Of a stretch of DNA of 64,000 bases, positions 43,071-51,694 are shown piece by piece. Source of the stretch: Candidatus Anaeroferrophillus wilburensis (GTDB lineage: Bacteria; Desulfobacterota; Anaeroferrophillalia; Anaeroferrophillales; Anaeroferrophillaceae); NCBI GenBank assembly GCA_016934315.1, contig JAFGSY010000020.1, positions 57,223 through 121,222 on the forward strand, given 5' to 3'. The notes beneath the pieces were generated by a model, which did no database searches, was not told where the DNA came from, and saw only the letters and a program-made list of their open reading frames with translations. Positions within the stretch are counted from its first letter, which is position 1, and every line of letters starts with the position of its first letter. Made by a program: the position numbers and the translations under genes.

Positions 43071-43979
43071 CTATTTTTTTGCCTGTTGTTCTTTTAGGGC
43101 TTTTTTCATGGCGATCAGTTTGCGTACGCCATCATACATCTGGTCATTACCAGCCAGGTAGCCCTTCAGCTTCAACTGCTCCAGCCCCTGAGGATCATCA
43201 TAGGATACCAACGCCCCCTTGATGGCCATTTTCAAGGAAACGGGCAGATCTCCCCGGACAGCTATGGGCGAACCGGGAATCAGATCCGACTGCCAGATAA
43301 TATTGAAATCATTTTTCGTCCATTGCTTGCCGACCCCACGGTCAAAATCAAGGTTGTTCGTTGATGCACCGTCTACTTTTCCGGCCTTCACAGAAAGAAT
43401 GGATGATTCGTGGCTGCCAGAATAGATGACTTTGGAAAAATATTGCTGGGGGTCAATTCCCTGCTGGTTAAAATAGATTGTAGGCACCAGGGTTCCACTG
43501 GTTGAGTGGGGGTCGGTAAAGGCCCATTTTTTACCTTTCAGATCAGCGATACTGTTAAGCCCTGAGTCCTTTTTGGTGATAATATAGCCGTTATAGCCGG
43601 CGATGCCACTCAAGCCTATTTCAATACCAACGGCTTCGGCCCCGGCACGTTTAGCTGCTTCAACATATGATTTTGGCCCCAGGTAAGCCAGGTCAATATG
43701 CTTATGCTCCATGCCGGTAATGACCCCGGCATAGTCTCCGGCCGTCTGCAGCTCGATTTTTAAACCCAGCTGTTTTTCCAGGTAGGCGGTTAAATTACCG
43801 AATGTTTCACTCATGTTGCGTGAGGAAGCCACCGGGATAACGCCAAAGGTCAATTTTTCGGGCCACTGGGAAGTGTCGGCTTGTGCAGTTGTCAGCATGG
43901 CAGCCATGGTTACAAGGATGAATGCGCAGCATAAAATCCATCGATGGGGCATGCTCACTCTACGTAACGTTGTTTTCAT
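43071..43979 (-). CDS. phnD: Phosphonate-binding periplasmic protein PhnD
   Basis: 302-aa solute-binding protein with a signal peptide ending TTAQA. The mature part carries the PhnD blocks KLTFGVIPVASSRNMSETF, AYLGPKSYVEA and ADLKGKKWAFTDPHSTSG, the last forming the phosphonate-binding loop. It delivers phosphonate to PhnCE. The gene lies between phnC and phnE. Confidence 0.93.
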   Translation of the reverse strand: MKTTLRRVSMPHRWILCCAFILVTMAAMLTTAQADTSQWPEKLTFGVIPVASSRNMSETFGNLTAYLEKQLGLKIELQTAGDYAGVITGMEHKHIDLAYLGPKSYVEAAKRAGAEAVGIEIGLSGIAGYNGYIITKKDSGLNSIADLKGKKWAFTDPHSTSGTLVPTIYFNQQGIDPQQYFSKVIYSGSHESSILSVKAGKVDGASTNNLDFDRGVGKQWTKNDFNIIWQSDLIPGSPIAVRGDLPVSLKMAIKGALVSYDDPQGLEQLKLKGYLAGNDQMYDGVRKLIAMKKALKEQQAKK

Positions 43980-44068
43980 TCGTTCCTCCTGATGTTTGTT
44001 TGCTTTCGTTGTTGATTATTTGTATTGGCGGTAACCCATTCAGGTGTCTTTCACCGGCTCGGCACGGC

Positions 44069-44818
44069 TTATGCCGCCAGGGCGGCTCCTGTCCGGTACA
44101 CCTGGGCAATGGATTGGTTGCAGAGCTCCCCTGGCATGCCATCGAAGACGATCTGCCCGTCATTGATTCCAATGATGCGGGAGCAGTAGTGGCGAGCCAT
44201 ATCAAGATGATGCAGGTTGACCACCACGGTAACACCATAGAACTGGTTGACTTTCTGCATGACATCCATCACCATGGCGGCACTTTTCAAATCCAGTGCA
44301 GCCACTGGTTCATCGGCCAGAATCATTTCCGGTTCCTGAGCTAAGGCTCGGGCGATGGCGGTTCTCTGTCGCTCGCCACCGGACAATTCATCACACCGCT
44401 TCAACGCCAACCCTTCAATGCCAACCACCTTCATATATTCGTAAGCCTGCTCAAGTTCCGTACCGTTATAAAGTTTGATGACCGAGCGCATCAGAGGAAT
44501 GTTTTTCAACATGCCGCTCATGATGTTATGCAGAACGCTTAGGCGATTGACCAGGTTGTAGCCTTGAAAAATAAAGCCGATCCGGGAACGGAGATCCTTC
44601 ATCCCGCTTTTTGACAGACTGTTCAAGCGATGATCACCTATTTGGTACTCTCCGGAAAAAATTTTCACCTTGCCGATCATTGATTTCAACAGGGTACTTT
44701 TTCCGGCACCCGACAGCCCGATGATGCCGACAAATTCCCCCTTCTCTATACGAAGATCAATTGCTTGCAGAATGGGGGTCTGCACATAGCCGATGGTTAC
44801 TTCCCGTAAAGAAATCAT
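44069..44818 (-). CDS. phnC: Phosphonate ABC transporter ATP-binding protein PhnC
   Basis: 249-aa ABC ATPase, first gene of the operon. Walker A GLSGAGKST, signature LSGGERQR, Walker B MILADEPVAALD, and the PhnC-typical insertion around RLSVLHNIMSGML. It energises phosphonate uptake. A possible sigma70 promoter lies 92-122 bases upstream. No PhnF repressor or PhoB gene is in the window, so control is not visible. Confidence 0.93.
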   Translation of the reverse strand: MISLREVTIGYVQTPILQAIDLRIEKGEFVGIIGLSGAGKSTLLKSMIGKVKIFSGEYQIGDHRLNSLSKSGMKDLRSRIGFIFQGYNLVNRLSVLHNIMSGMLKNIPLMRSVIKLYNGTELEQAYEYMKVVGIEGLALKRCDELSGGERQRTAIARALAQEPEMILADEPVAALDLKSAAMVMDVMQKVNQFYGVTVVVNLHHLDMARHYCSRIIGINDGQIVFDGMPGELCNQSIAQVYRTGAALAA

Positions 44819-44910
44819 AGTCAGTCTCCCGTATTGTTAAAGAAGGTATCCGTTAGGCTGTAAAGGTATGAGCGTCACACTGCTCTTCTCAGCTTGGACA
44901 ATAGGGGAAT

Positions 44911-44940
44911 AATATAAGGTAGCGATAAAAGACTGGTGAA
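44911..44940 (-). promoter_or_regulatory. Possible sigma70 promoter of the phn operon
   Basis: On the minus strand TTCACC (44940-44935) and TATATT (44916-44911) are 18 bases apart, 92 bases before the phnC start. The match is four and five of six to consensus; a Pho box was not identified by eye. Confidence 0.35.
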
Positions 44941-45009
44941 TTGTTTATTAAATTGTGGGGGGAAGATATGCCGCTAAGCACTCCTAGTTCGATGGCCTCC
45001 TACCTTCCA

Positions 45010-46065
45010 TCACACTTTTTCTTCCTTTAAGTGGAATAAAAGCGATGCGCCGGTAACCCGGCTGAGGCCGGTATGAAAAAGGGTGAGAAGCCAGATGGCC
45101 TGCAGCATGAAAATGGCAAGCGGCTGCCAGAGGGATGTCAAACCAGTTGGTAGATCAGGAATGCCTGCCACGCTGGCCGGCAACAGCCAGGCCATGCCGA
45201 TATCATAGAAGATCGTCAGGATGGCCATGACCTGGTAAGCACTCCAACGGCCACCGCCCCGGTAATCGGCCCGCATAAATTCAGAAAAGCATCGCCACCC
45301 CTGGGTAACGACAACCACCAGTAGAAATGTCAGCCCATAGTGTCCCATCAGGAAAAACCACAAGCCCACCAGGCCGGCCCCGCAATTGATAATGGCGGTA
45401 ACCCCCTGGATAGGGATCAGAGAGGTGCCATCCAGGCAAGCCTCGTAAGCAACTTTTTTGGTCTTACCAGTAAAAACAAAGTTGAATTTTGCAAAAAGAA
45501 AGCGACACCAGGGGGAACAGTGAACCAACGGCCGGCCGTAACAGCAGCCGAAACTGATACAGGCAAGTCGGCCAGCTCCTTCACCCACGGCGTAGGCTAC
45601 GGCTACCGCCGCCATAATCGGCATGACCGCCAAGGGGGTCATCCAGCTTCCTGCCCATAAAAACCGGTTGAGAAGCATGACGAGGAAGGGTAGGACCAGG
45701 TTGCCAACAAAAACGGCCCCGGCTACCGTCAGAGTGGCACCTTTCCTTTCAACCAGACGAGCCATAATGCTGGCGGCAGGGATGCAAACAGCCAGCATGA
45801 TCGCCACCAGCATAACCGCAGGCTGCAGATTGATACCGAGCGACCCGAACATAACCAGGACCAGGGCAGCGGCCAGCAGATAGGCATTGGCGGAAAGCAG
45901 ACCATAATAGGTCAGGTTAACGCCCGTCCATTGGCCATCCGGACGTCTTCTGACAGGAATAACAGCCAGCATCTGCCAGCGTTCCCTGGTAAGATGAGTA
46001 AAGCTCCACCAGAAAATAACGGTCAGCAGGCCGGCCAGCGTCGCCACGAACATTATCGCCGTCAT
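45010..46065 (-). CDS. Lgt-like polytopic membrane protein
   Basis: 351-aa membrane protein with about eight hydrophobic segments. A cytoplasmic/membrane-interface block GEGAGRLACISFGCCYGRP resembles the Arg-Gly-Cys core of prolipoprotein diacylglyceryl transferase (Lgt) relatives, which transfer diacylglycerol from phosphatidylglycerol. The overall length is above Lgt (about 290) and the canonical H-G-G-L motif is not seen, so it is a paralog, perhaps using a different acceptor. It overlaps the decarboxylase-like gene by four bases. Confidence 0.7.
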   Translation of the reverse strand: MTAIMFVATLAGLLTVIFWWSFTHLTRERWQMLAVIPVRRRPDGQWTGVNLTYYGLLSANAYLLAAALVLVMFGSLGINLQPAVMLVAIMLAVCIPAASIMARLVERKGATLTVAGAVFVGNLVLPFLVMLLNRFLWAGSWMTPLAVMPIMAAVAVAYAVGEGAGRLACISFGCCYGRPLVHCSPWCRFLFAKFNFVFTGKTKKVAYEACLDGTSLIPIQGVTAIINCGAGLVGLWFFLMGHYGLTFLLVVVVTQGWRCFSEFMRADYRGGGRWSAYQVMAILTIFYDIGMAWLLPASVAGIPDLPTGLTSLWQPLAIFMLQAIWLLTLFHTGLSRVTGASLLFHLKEEKV

Positions 46066-47099
46066 TGGTTATCACCATAAGTCTCTCCATGGAGCGAGCC
46101 AACGCCAAGGGCAATGGAGGAGCGCACGGCAACTTCGGTCTCCACCATGGGGGTGGAAAATCCGGTGCTGAAACGACTGTGGACCGCGGTGGTTTTTCGG
46201 TTGGCCAGTAAATCGGGATAAAAAAGAACTTTTCCCCTCTGAAAAAGCAGGATGTCCGTACTGCTGCCGGGCCGGTAGAGACTCTTTGGCTGACCTTTCT
46301 GGACCATCATACCAATCTCCAATTGACAGGGATTATTGTATGCCTCACTGCTGTAACATTGGACAATCTCGCCGATCATCAGGGCAACCACTTCGACCAT
46401 GGCCGCCAGGCCAACCTGGCTTCCCCCCTCACAATCGGTATCAATGATGGTAACCACCCGCCGGTTTTTTGAAAAAGGAGTCACCTCCCGAACAACGGCA
46501 CCGGGGTTGCAGGAATGGTAATCCCCCTGCAACTCATAAAAGTCTATAATGCGCCCGCTGACTGGAAGATGGTTGTAGTGGTACTTATCCGGGGTGAGCC
46601 TGAAGATCGCGATCTCCCCCCCCCTGAAAGCCGATAACCAGCGGGAGCGGTCAAGACCCAGCAGTTCTTCATAGGTGAAAAACTTATTTTTAAGAAAAAT
46701 GGTCGAGTTGGGAGCCAGTGAGCCCACCAGCAGCAGCGCATCGGCCGGTGAAACAATCGCCGCAGGGAGATTATTCATGGGGCGGCATTCCCAGTAGCGA
46801 ATCTGGCGCTCAAAAATCTTTCTGGCCGTCGTCAGCTCACTTTCAGGAACAAGACATTCAGAAAAATCGACCCCTGCCCGCCGCATGAATTTTTTCAATC
46901 GCTCCACCTGGCAGCACAAGGGCAGGTCAAAATTGAAGCTGCCCAGCGTTTTGGTGGCCCAGCAGCTGGTAAAGGCTCTGAACAACGGCGCCGCATGTTC
47001 GCGCACCTGGGAATAGAGAAATTGGATCACCCGGTCGGCATAGAGTTTTTCATCAATGATTCTACTGGTTCGCCGCTCGATGTATTGATGGCTCAGCAA
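46062..47099 (-). CDS. Phosphatidylserine decarboxylase-like enzyme
   Basis: 345-aa homolog of phosphatidylserine decarboxylase. The substrate/active-site block TPDKYHYNHLPVSGRI matches the R-x-x-P-x-D-Y-H-x-x-H motif and RPGSSTDILLFQRGKV is the self-cleavage site that forms the pyruvoyl group at Ser. It would make phosphatidylethanolamine or decarboxylate another amino-lipid. A TTG at 47099 is eight bases after AGGAGGA; ATG 47123 is an alternative with a poor leader. The gene starts inside the end of the 813-aa gene, so translation is coupled. Confidence 0.82.
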   Translation of the reverse strand: MLSHQYIERRTSRIIDEKLYADRVIQFLYSQVREHAAPLFRAFTSCWATKTLGSFNFDLPLCCQVERLKKFMRRAGVDFSECLVPESELTTARKIFERQIRYWECRPMNNLPAAIVSPADALLLVGSLAPNSTIFLKNKFFTYEELLGLDRSRWLSAFRGGEIAIFRLTPDKYHYNHLPVSGRIIDFYELQGDYHSCNPGAVVREVTPFSKNRRVVTIIDTDCEGGSQVGLAAMVEVVALMIGEIVQCYSSEAYNNPCQLEIGMMVQKGQPKSLYRPGSSTDILLFQRGKVLFYPDLLANRKTTAVHSRFSTGFSTPMVETEVAVRSSIALGVGSLHGETYGDNQ

Positions 47100-49503
47100 G
47101 GTAGGACTCCTCCTTAATATCATGATGATTATACCCGAAGCGCTTTCGATCCAGATAGATAGTCAGCATCAACAACCTGATCAGGCGTTCAAGCAGGTTG
47201 ACATCTCCATTTTCCTGGCGGATTTGGGGCTCGACCCGCCGCAGAAACGAAGCAACGTCAAGTCCATCAGGACCGGTAATTTTCTGTAGTTCAGCGGCGA
47301 TTTCCCGGTGTGCCTCCGCCTGTTTTTCCAGGGCATGGCAATCATTTTCCCATTGCCGCCACGCCTTCCTGAAGTGCTGTTGCCGCAGGTCTTGACGATA
47401 AAAGAGTTCGGCCTGGTCGTTGAATTCTGCCGCTTTCATCTGCAGAGGTGATCGGCAGCAACCGCCAAGAATCTTTTTGGTGAGGCGGCCGGCAACCGCA
47501 TAATCCTTATCCAGCAACCGCTGCTGCAGATCATCGAGCAGCTCTGTGGCAGCAAATTGTTCCACCTGTGCAGGGGCCTCCCGGCGCAGATAATCGATCA
47601 GCGCCAGACGATATGCCTGGTTGCCAACCCGCCAGTAGCCGGGATATCGTCGGCTGTTCCGCACCCCTGGTATATGGACCAGGAGATTGGCAAGGAAGCG
47701 ATTACCACTGTTCCGGTGGACATAAAATGTCGGCAAACCAGCGGCAGCCCCAAAAAATATCTGCCGGCGCTCACTTTCAATGACCGGATCATCCGGCACC
47801 TGCCGATGGGAAAAACTACCGTTGAGAATCATCTGGCTGGCCACCGCCGTCAACAAGGCCTGCAGGTTTGCCGATCGCTTCAAATCATCATCTAGATCAT
47901 CAAAAAGGCTGTAATGACGGCCTTCGAAACCGCAGTACCCATGGGTAGCAAGGGTCCGCGGACGGCATAAGACATAAAGGGCCATAGATTCGTCAAAAAC
48001 ACCTAACGCCGCCAGATCCTTTTTCAAACGCTCCTGACTCCCCAGGGAACCATCGAACGCCGGACTCCGATCAGTACTGAGAGGCGATACCAGGTAATCA
48101 ATGAGGCGGTAATCAGCCACCCAGTCGCCCTTGAGCCGCAAACCGGCAGCCAGCAGACGATCCAACCATAATGGACCGAACGGGGTCAGTGGACGGCCAA
48201 GAAAGCTCAGGCCGGCCTTTTTCTTCCAGCGCCGCCAGAACATCCGCAGATGGGTATAGTCAAGTTCATGCGGCAGAAAACCAAGAACAGATTCGGGATG
48301 AAACTCTTCAAAGGCCAGACGATAGGGCGCTGCGGAATAGGCACCGACAAAAAGGGGCAGGAAATGTTCAATGAATTTAACAACCAGATCGCTGAACTTT
48401 TTTTCCGCCCTCTGGCTCTCATGGCCTCCGGCTGCCAGGCGCGTACTCAGACAACGGCTCCCAAGACTTATATGAGTACCGTTGTTGGCCAGGCTGGTGT
48501 TGGAAACATTGGGCAGAACCACCAGGTTGTGGTTAATGATGCCGGCCTCCCGCAGCTTGGCAACACAGTGCAACTGGCTGCGGCTTAACGCCTGGTGGCA
48601 AAGAGACATATAGGAAGCTTTTTCTTCACCACGACGCCAACCCGAAAGACAGGGACTCATAAAAAGTTCCCGATAGAAGGCATCACTGATAGAGCCGTTC
48701 AGGATCTTTTGCCGCAGAGGTGGGTGGGGGGCCAGATAAGCAATACATTCCTGCCCACGCCGGACAAGATCAAAGCGTTGGTTGGCATAGGCTGAAAGCA
48801 GCTGGGTGAGCAGATACCGCCTGCTGTTTTCTCTTGCCAGAGGAGCACCCACACCTTCCGCAGCTGAAGATACGACGTAAAAAGAAGTGGTCTCCGGTGA
48901 AGTATTATCATTGATAAAATGGTGCATCAGCCACGTATGGCACAAACCAGCCACTACCGAATTCTCGGACGGGTTACCGGCGGCTTCCACCAGAGCCAGT
49001 TTCAGCAGGTAGCTCATGGGTACCCGGATAAGCTCTTCACCACCGTCTCGGCAAACAGTATAGCGGCTGAGGTCATGACGACTGCCGACCGCCGGATTTT
49101 CCTTGTCAGCCAGCAGATCATGGTTCAGGATGTCTGCTGTCCAGGAAGAAAGGAGATGCCGGGGAAAGCGCACCCAACTATTTTCCCACACTCCATCCCG
49201 ATTATTATCAAGATAACGTTCCAGGTCAGTAAGCGCCCGGCGTGGCAGATCACCAGCTGTAGACCGCTTGATAATATTGGCAAAATAGTTGGACTGTTCA
49301 ATGAGCAGAGGCAGATCGACATCGTTGCGGGAACCAAGTACTGCGGTCTGCAGCTCGGTCTCCACACCTCCGGTCAGGTCTTCCGGAGTGAAAGGCTGGC
49401 AGTCATGGCACCAGCCGGCAAACTCCCCGACATCACTGGTGATGAGACTCCCGACCAAAGTAATTGCTTTGTTTTTTATCAAAAGAATCCTGTCTCCAAG
49501 CAA
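47062..49503 (-). CDS. Large 813-aa protein of unknown function in a lipid-enzyme operon
   Basis: I do not recognise this protein. It has no signal peptide or clear membrane helix, several His-rich spots (CHTWLMHHFIND, HGYCGFEGRHYSLFDDLDDD), a mid-region with FLPHELDYTHLRMFWRRWKK and a C-terminal coiled coil (about 690-750). It is first of an overlapping trio with a phosphatidylserine decarboxylase-like enzyme and an Lgt-like protein, so an amino-lipid-synthesising or lipid-handling role is the best guess. The annotated start is TTG; a later TTG at 49482 is also possible. Confidence 0.65.
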   Translation of the reverse strand: MLGDRILLIKNKAITLVGSLITSDVGEFAGWCHDCQPFTPEDLTGGVETELQTAVLGSRNDVDLPLLIEQSNYFANIIKRSTAGDLPRRALTDLERYLDNNRDGVWENSWVRFPRHLLSSWTADILNHDLLADKENPAVGSRHDLSRYTVCRDGGEELIRVPMSYLLKLALVEAAGNPSENSVVAGLCHTWLMHHFINDNTSPETTSFYVVSSAAEGVGAPLARENSRRYLLTQLLSAYANQRFDLVRRGQECIAYLAPHPPLRQKILNGSISDAFYRELFMSPCLSGWRRGEEKASYMSLCHQALSRSQLHCVAKLREAGIINHNLVVLPNVSNTSLANNGTHISLGSRCLSTRLAAGGHESQRAEKKFSDLVVKFIEHFLPLFVGAYSAAPYRLAFEEFHPESVLGFLPHELDYTHLRMFWRRWKKKAGLSFLGRPLTPFGPLWLDRLLAAGLRLKGDWVADYRLIDYLVSPLSTDRSPAFDGSLGSQERLKKDLAALGVFDESMALYVLCRPRTLATHGYCGFEGRHYSLFDDLDDDLKRSANLQALLTAVASQMILNGSFSHRQVPDDPVIESERRQIFFGAAAGLPTFYVHRNSGNRFLANLLVHIPGVRNSRRYPGYWRVGNQAYRLALIDYLRREAPAQVEQFAATELLDDLQQRLLDKDYAVAGRLTKKILGGCCRSPLQMKAAEFNDQAELFYRQDLRQQHFRKAWRQWENDCHALEKQAEAHREIAAELQKITGPDGLDVASFLRRVEPQIRQENGDVNLLERLIRLLMLTIYLDRKRFGYNHHDIKEESYLAEPSIHRAANQ

Positions 49504-49599
49504 GGTGCTGCGTCAGGCTGCATAGATGATGTTTGACCGGGACCTTTTATAGTAACATCACATCAAGATGTTCTTAAGATGGGCTAAATTTCCGGTTAA

Positions 49600-49639
49600 G
49601 ACGAAAAGAGCCATTCCCCTAGGAATGGCTCTTTTCGTC
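49600..49639. terminator. Perfect 18-bp stem bidirectional terminator
   Basis: GACGAAAAGAGCCATTCC, loop CCTA, then its exact complement ending GGCTCTTTTCGTC. With A-rich and T-rich arms it fits a rho-independent terminator; its position (96 bases upstream of the 813-aa gene, 122 past the efflux permease stop) suits the end of the efflux operon, whose transcript reads leftward. Confidence 0.75.
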
Positions 49640-49760
49640 ATTGTACAGCAAGTACACGCTCTTCTTTTGCCGGTCAGGCAGGCCAGGCTCCCATTAGACT
49701 GGCAATGAGCCAAAACCGCTGTTAAACATCTAAAAGTTTTCTATTGACGAAAGACAGGTT

Positions 49761-50966
49761 CTACTCGTGGCGCAGGGCATCGATGGGATCAAGACGGGCT
49801 GCCTTTCTGGCCGGGAAAAAGCCAAAAACAATACCGACCGCCGCGGAAAAGAGAAAGGCGATGACCATGATGCCAAGGTTGAAAACAAAGGGGATGTTCA
49901 AGAGGCTGGCAAGGCCGATGGAGGTCGATAGGGCGAGGACAATACCAATGATGCCACCGAAGGAGGAAAGCACCACCGCCTCCACCAAAAACTGCAGCAG
50001 CACCTCACGTTCGAGGGCGCCGATTGCCAGCCGAATGCCGATCTCTCTGGTTCGTTCGGTCACTGAGACAAGCATGATATTCATGATGCCGATCCCACCC
50101 ACCAGCAGACTGACCGCCGCCACCGCGCCCAGCAGACTGGTGAGTATCTGGGTGGTACCGGTGAGCATTCTGGTAATTTCCTTCATGTCGCGCACCTGGA
50201 AATTATCATTTTCCGAACCTGAGACATGGCGGCGTTCGCGCAGCAGGTACTCGATGTCGCTTTTGGCTTTGTCCGTTGACCGGCCCTCTGCCACGGAAAC
50301 CTGGATCAGACCGATATCCTGATTACCGGCAATCCGCCGCTGAAATGTGCGCAGCGGCACTAGGACGAGATCATCCTGATCAGAACCGAACGTGGACTGG
50401 CCCTTGGCCTCCAGCACACCGATAATCTGACAGGAGAAACTGCCTAGACGAATCTTGTTGTCAAGCGGGGCCTGCCTGCCGAAAAGCTCTTTGGCCACCG
50501 TAGCCCCGATAACGCAGACCGCCTTGCCGGAACGCAATTCCGTATCAAGAAATTGGCGGCCGGTCTCAATCGTCCAGTTGCGCACGGCAAAGAACTGGTT
50601 GTCAACACCAGAAACCGTGGTGGACCAGTTGGCATTGCTGTAAACCGCGGTGATTTTTTGGGAAGATGAAGGGGCAACGGCGGTGATGGCAGGGATCTCC
50701 CGGTAAAGAGCTTGAACATCGGCAAGATCAAAAGGCGGCGCCGCCGATGTCTGTCCGGCACCCATGTGCTGGCCAACCCGGATCATCAGCAGGTTGCTGC
50801 CCAGACTGGCTATCTGCTCGGTAACCTGGGCCGTGGCACCGGCACCGATGGTAACCATAACAATGACCGCAGCCACGCCGATAACAATGCCGAGAATGGT
50901 CAGAAACGAGCGCAGGACGTTGCGCCGAATCTCCCGGAGGGCAAGAAGCAAGGTATTAGTCAGCAT
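49761..50966 (-). CDS. MacB/FtsX-type ABC transporter permease
   Basis: 401-aa inner-membrane protein of the MacB family without its ATPase domain. One N-terminal membrane helix (RSFLTILGIVIGVAAVIVMV), a MacB-type periplasmic core (residues about 45-240) and three C-terminal helices with the GIRLAIGALEREVLLQFLVEA coupling segment. It is likely to drive a mechanotransmission cycle with the adjacent ATPase, adaptor and outer-membrane protein to export peptides, lipids or drugs. It overlaps the ATPase stop by one base. Confidence 0.9.
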   Translation of the reverse strand: MLTNTLLLALREIRRNVLRSFLTILGIVIGVAAVIVMVTIGAGATAQVTEQIASLGSNLLMIRVGQHMGAGQTSAAPPFDLADVQALYREIPAITAVAPSSSQKITAVYSNANWSTTVSGVDNQFFAVRNWTIETGRQFLDTELRSGKAVCVIGATVAKELFGRQAPLDNKIRLGSFSCQIIGVLEAKGQSTFGSDQDDLVLVPLRTFQRRIAGNQDIGLIQVSVAEGRSTDKAKSDIEYLLRERRHVSGSENDNFQVRDMKEITRMLTGTTQILTSLLGAVAAVSLLVGGIGIMNIMLVSVTERTREIGIRLAIGALEREVLLQFLVEAVVLSSFGGIIGIVLALSTSIGLASLLNIPFVFNLGIMVIAFLFSAAVGIVFGFFPARKAARLDPIDALRHE

Positions 50967-51694
50967 CAGCCCACCTCCCCATTGCTCTTATCAACCCATA
51001 CCAGTCCATCCCGAAATTGCACCACCCGTCTGGCAAAACGGGCCATTTCCTGCTCGTGGGTGACCATGATAATCGTGATGCCCCGATCCCGGTTGAATGA
51101 GGTGAGCAGTTCCATAATCTCAAGGCTGCGGGCCGTATCAAGGTTGCCCGTCGGTTCGTCGGCCAGCAGTACGGCCGGTTCGGTAACGATGGCCCGGGCA
51201 ATGGCCACCCGCTGCTGCTGGCCGCCTGAAAGCTCACCCGGCGTGTGAGCTTCCCAGCCGGTCAGGCCCACGGCCGCCAAAGCACCGGTGGCCCGGCGGT
51301 GACGCTCCTCGCTTTTGATCCCCCGGTACAGCAGGGGCAGTTCAACATTTTCCAGGGCCGACGTGCGATTCAGCAGGTTGAATCCCTGGAAGACAAACCC
51401 CAGATAATGGCGCCGCAGCAAAGCCCGTTGATTTCTGGTCAAGGAACCAACCGCAACGTCCTTGAACAGGTATGCACCGTCTGTCGGCGTATCGAGACAG
51501 CCGAGAATGTTCATGCAGGTTGATTTGCCGGAACCGCTCGGCCCCATGACCGCAACGAATTCACCCTCGTCAATGCGCAGATCGACCCCCCGCAGAGCCC
51601 GCATGGCCGCCGTCCCACTGCCGTACACCTTGGTTACTCCCTGCAGTTCCACCAAGGAATGATGCTCCGGATGGGAATTGCCAGCCATACTCAC
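50966..51694 (-). CDS. MacB/LolD-type ABC transporter ATPase
   Basis: 242-aa ATPase with Walker A GPSGSGKST, signature LSGGQQQR, Walker B VLLADEPTGNLD and the LolD/MacB Q-loop region LLRRHYLGFVFQGFNLL. It pairs with the permease directly downstream; in E. coli MacB the two are fused. Overlaps the adaptor gene by four bases. Confidence 0.92.
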   Translation of the reverse strand: MSMAGNSHPEHHSLVELQGVTKVYGSGTAAMRALRGVDLRIDEGEFVAVMGPSGSGKSTCMNILGCLDTPTDGAYLFKDVAVGSLTRNQRALLRRHYLGFVFQGFNLLNRTSALENVELPLLYRGIKSEERHRRATGALAAVGLTGWEAHTPGELSGGQQQRVAIARAIVTEPAVLLADEPTGNLDTARSLEIMELLTSFNRDRGITIIMVTHEQEMARFARRVVQFRDGLVWVDKSNGEVG

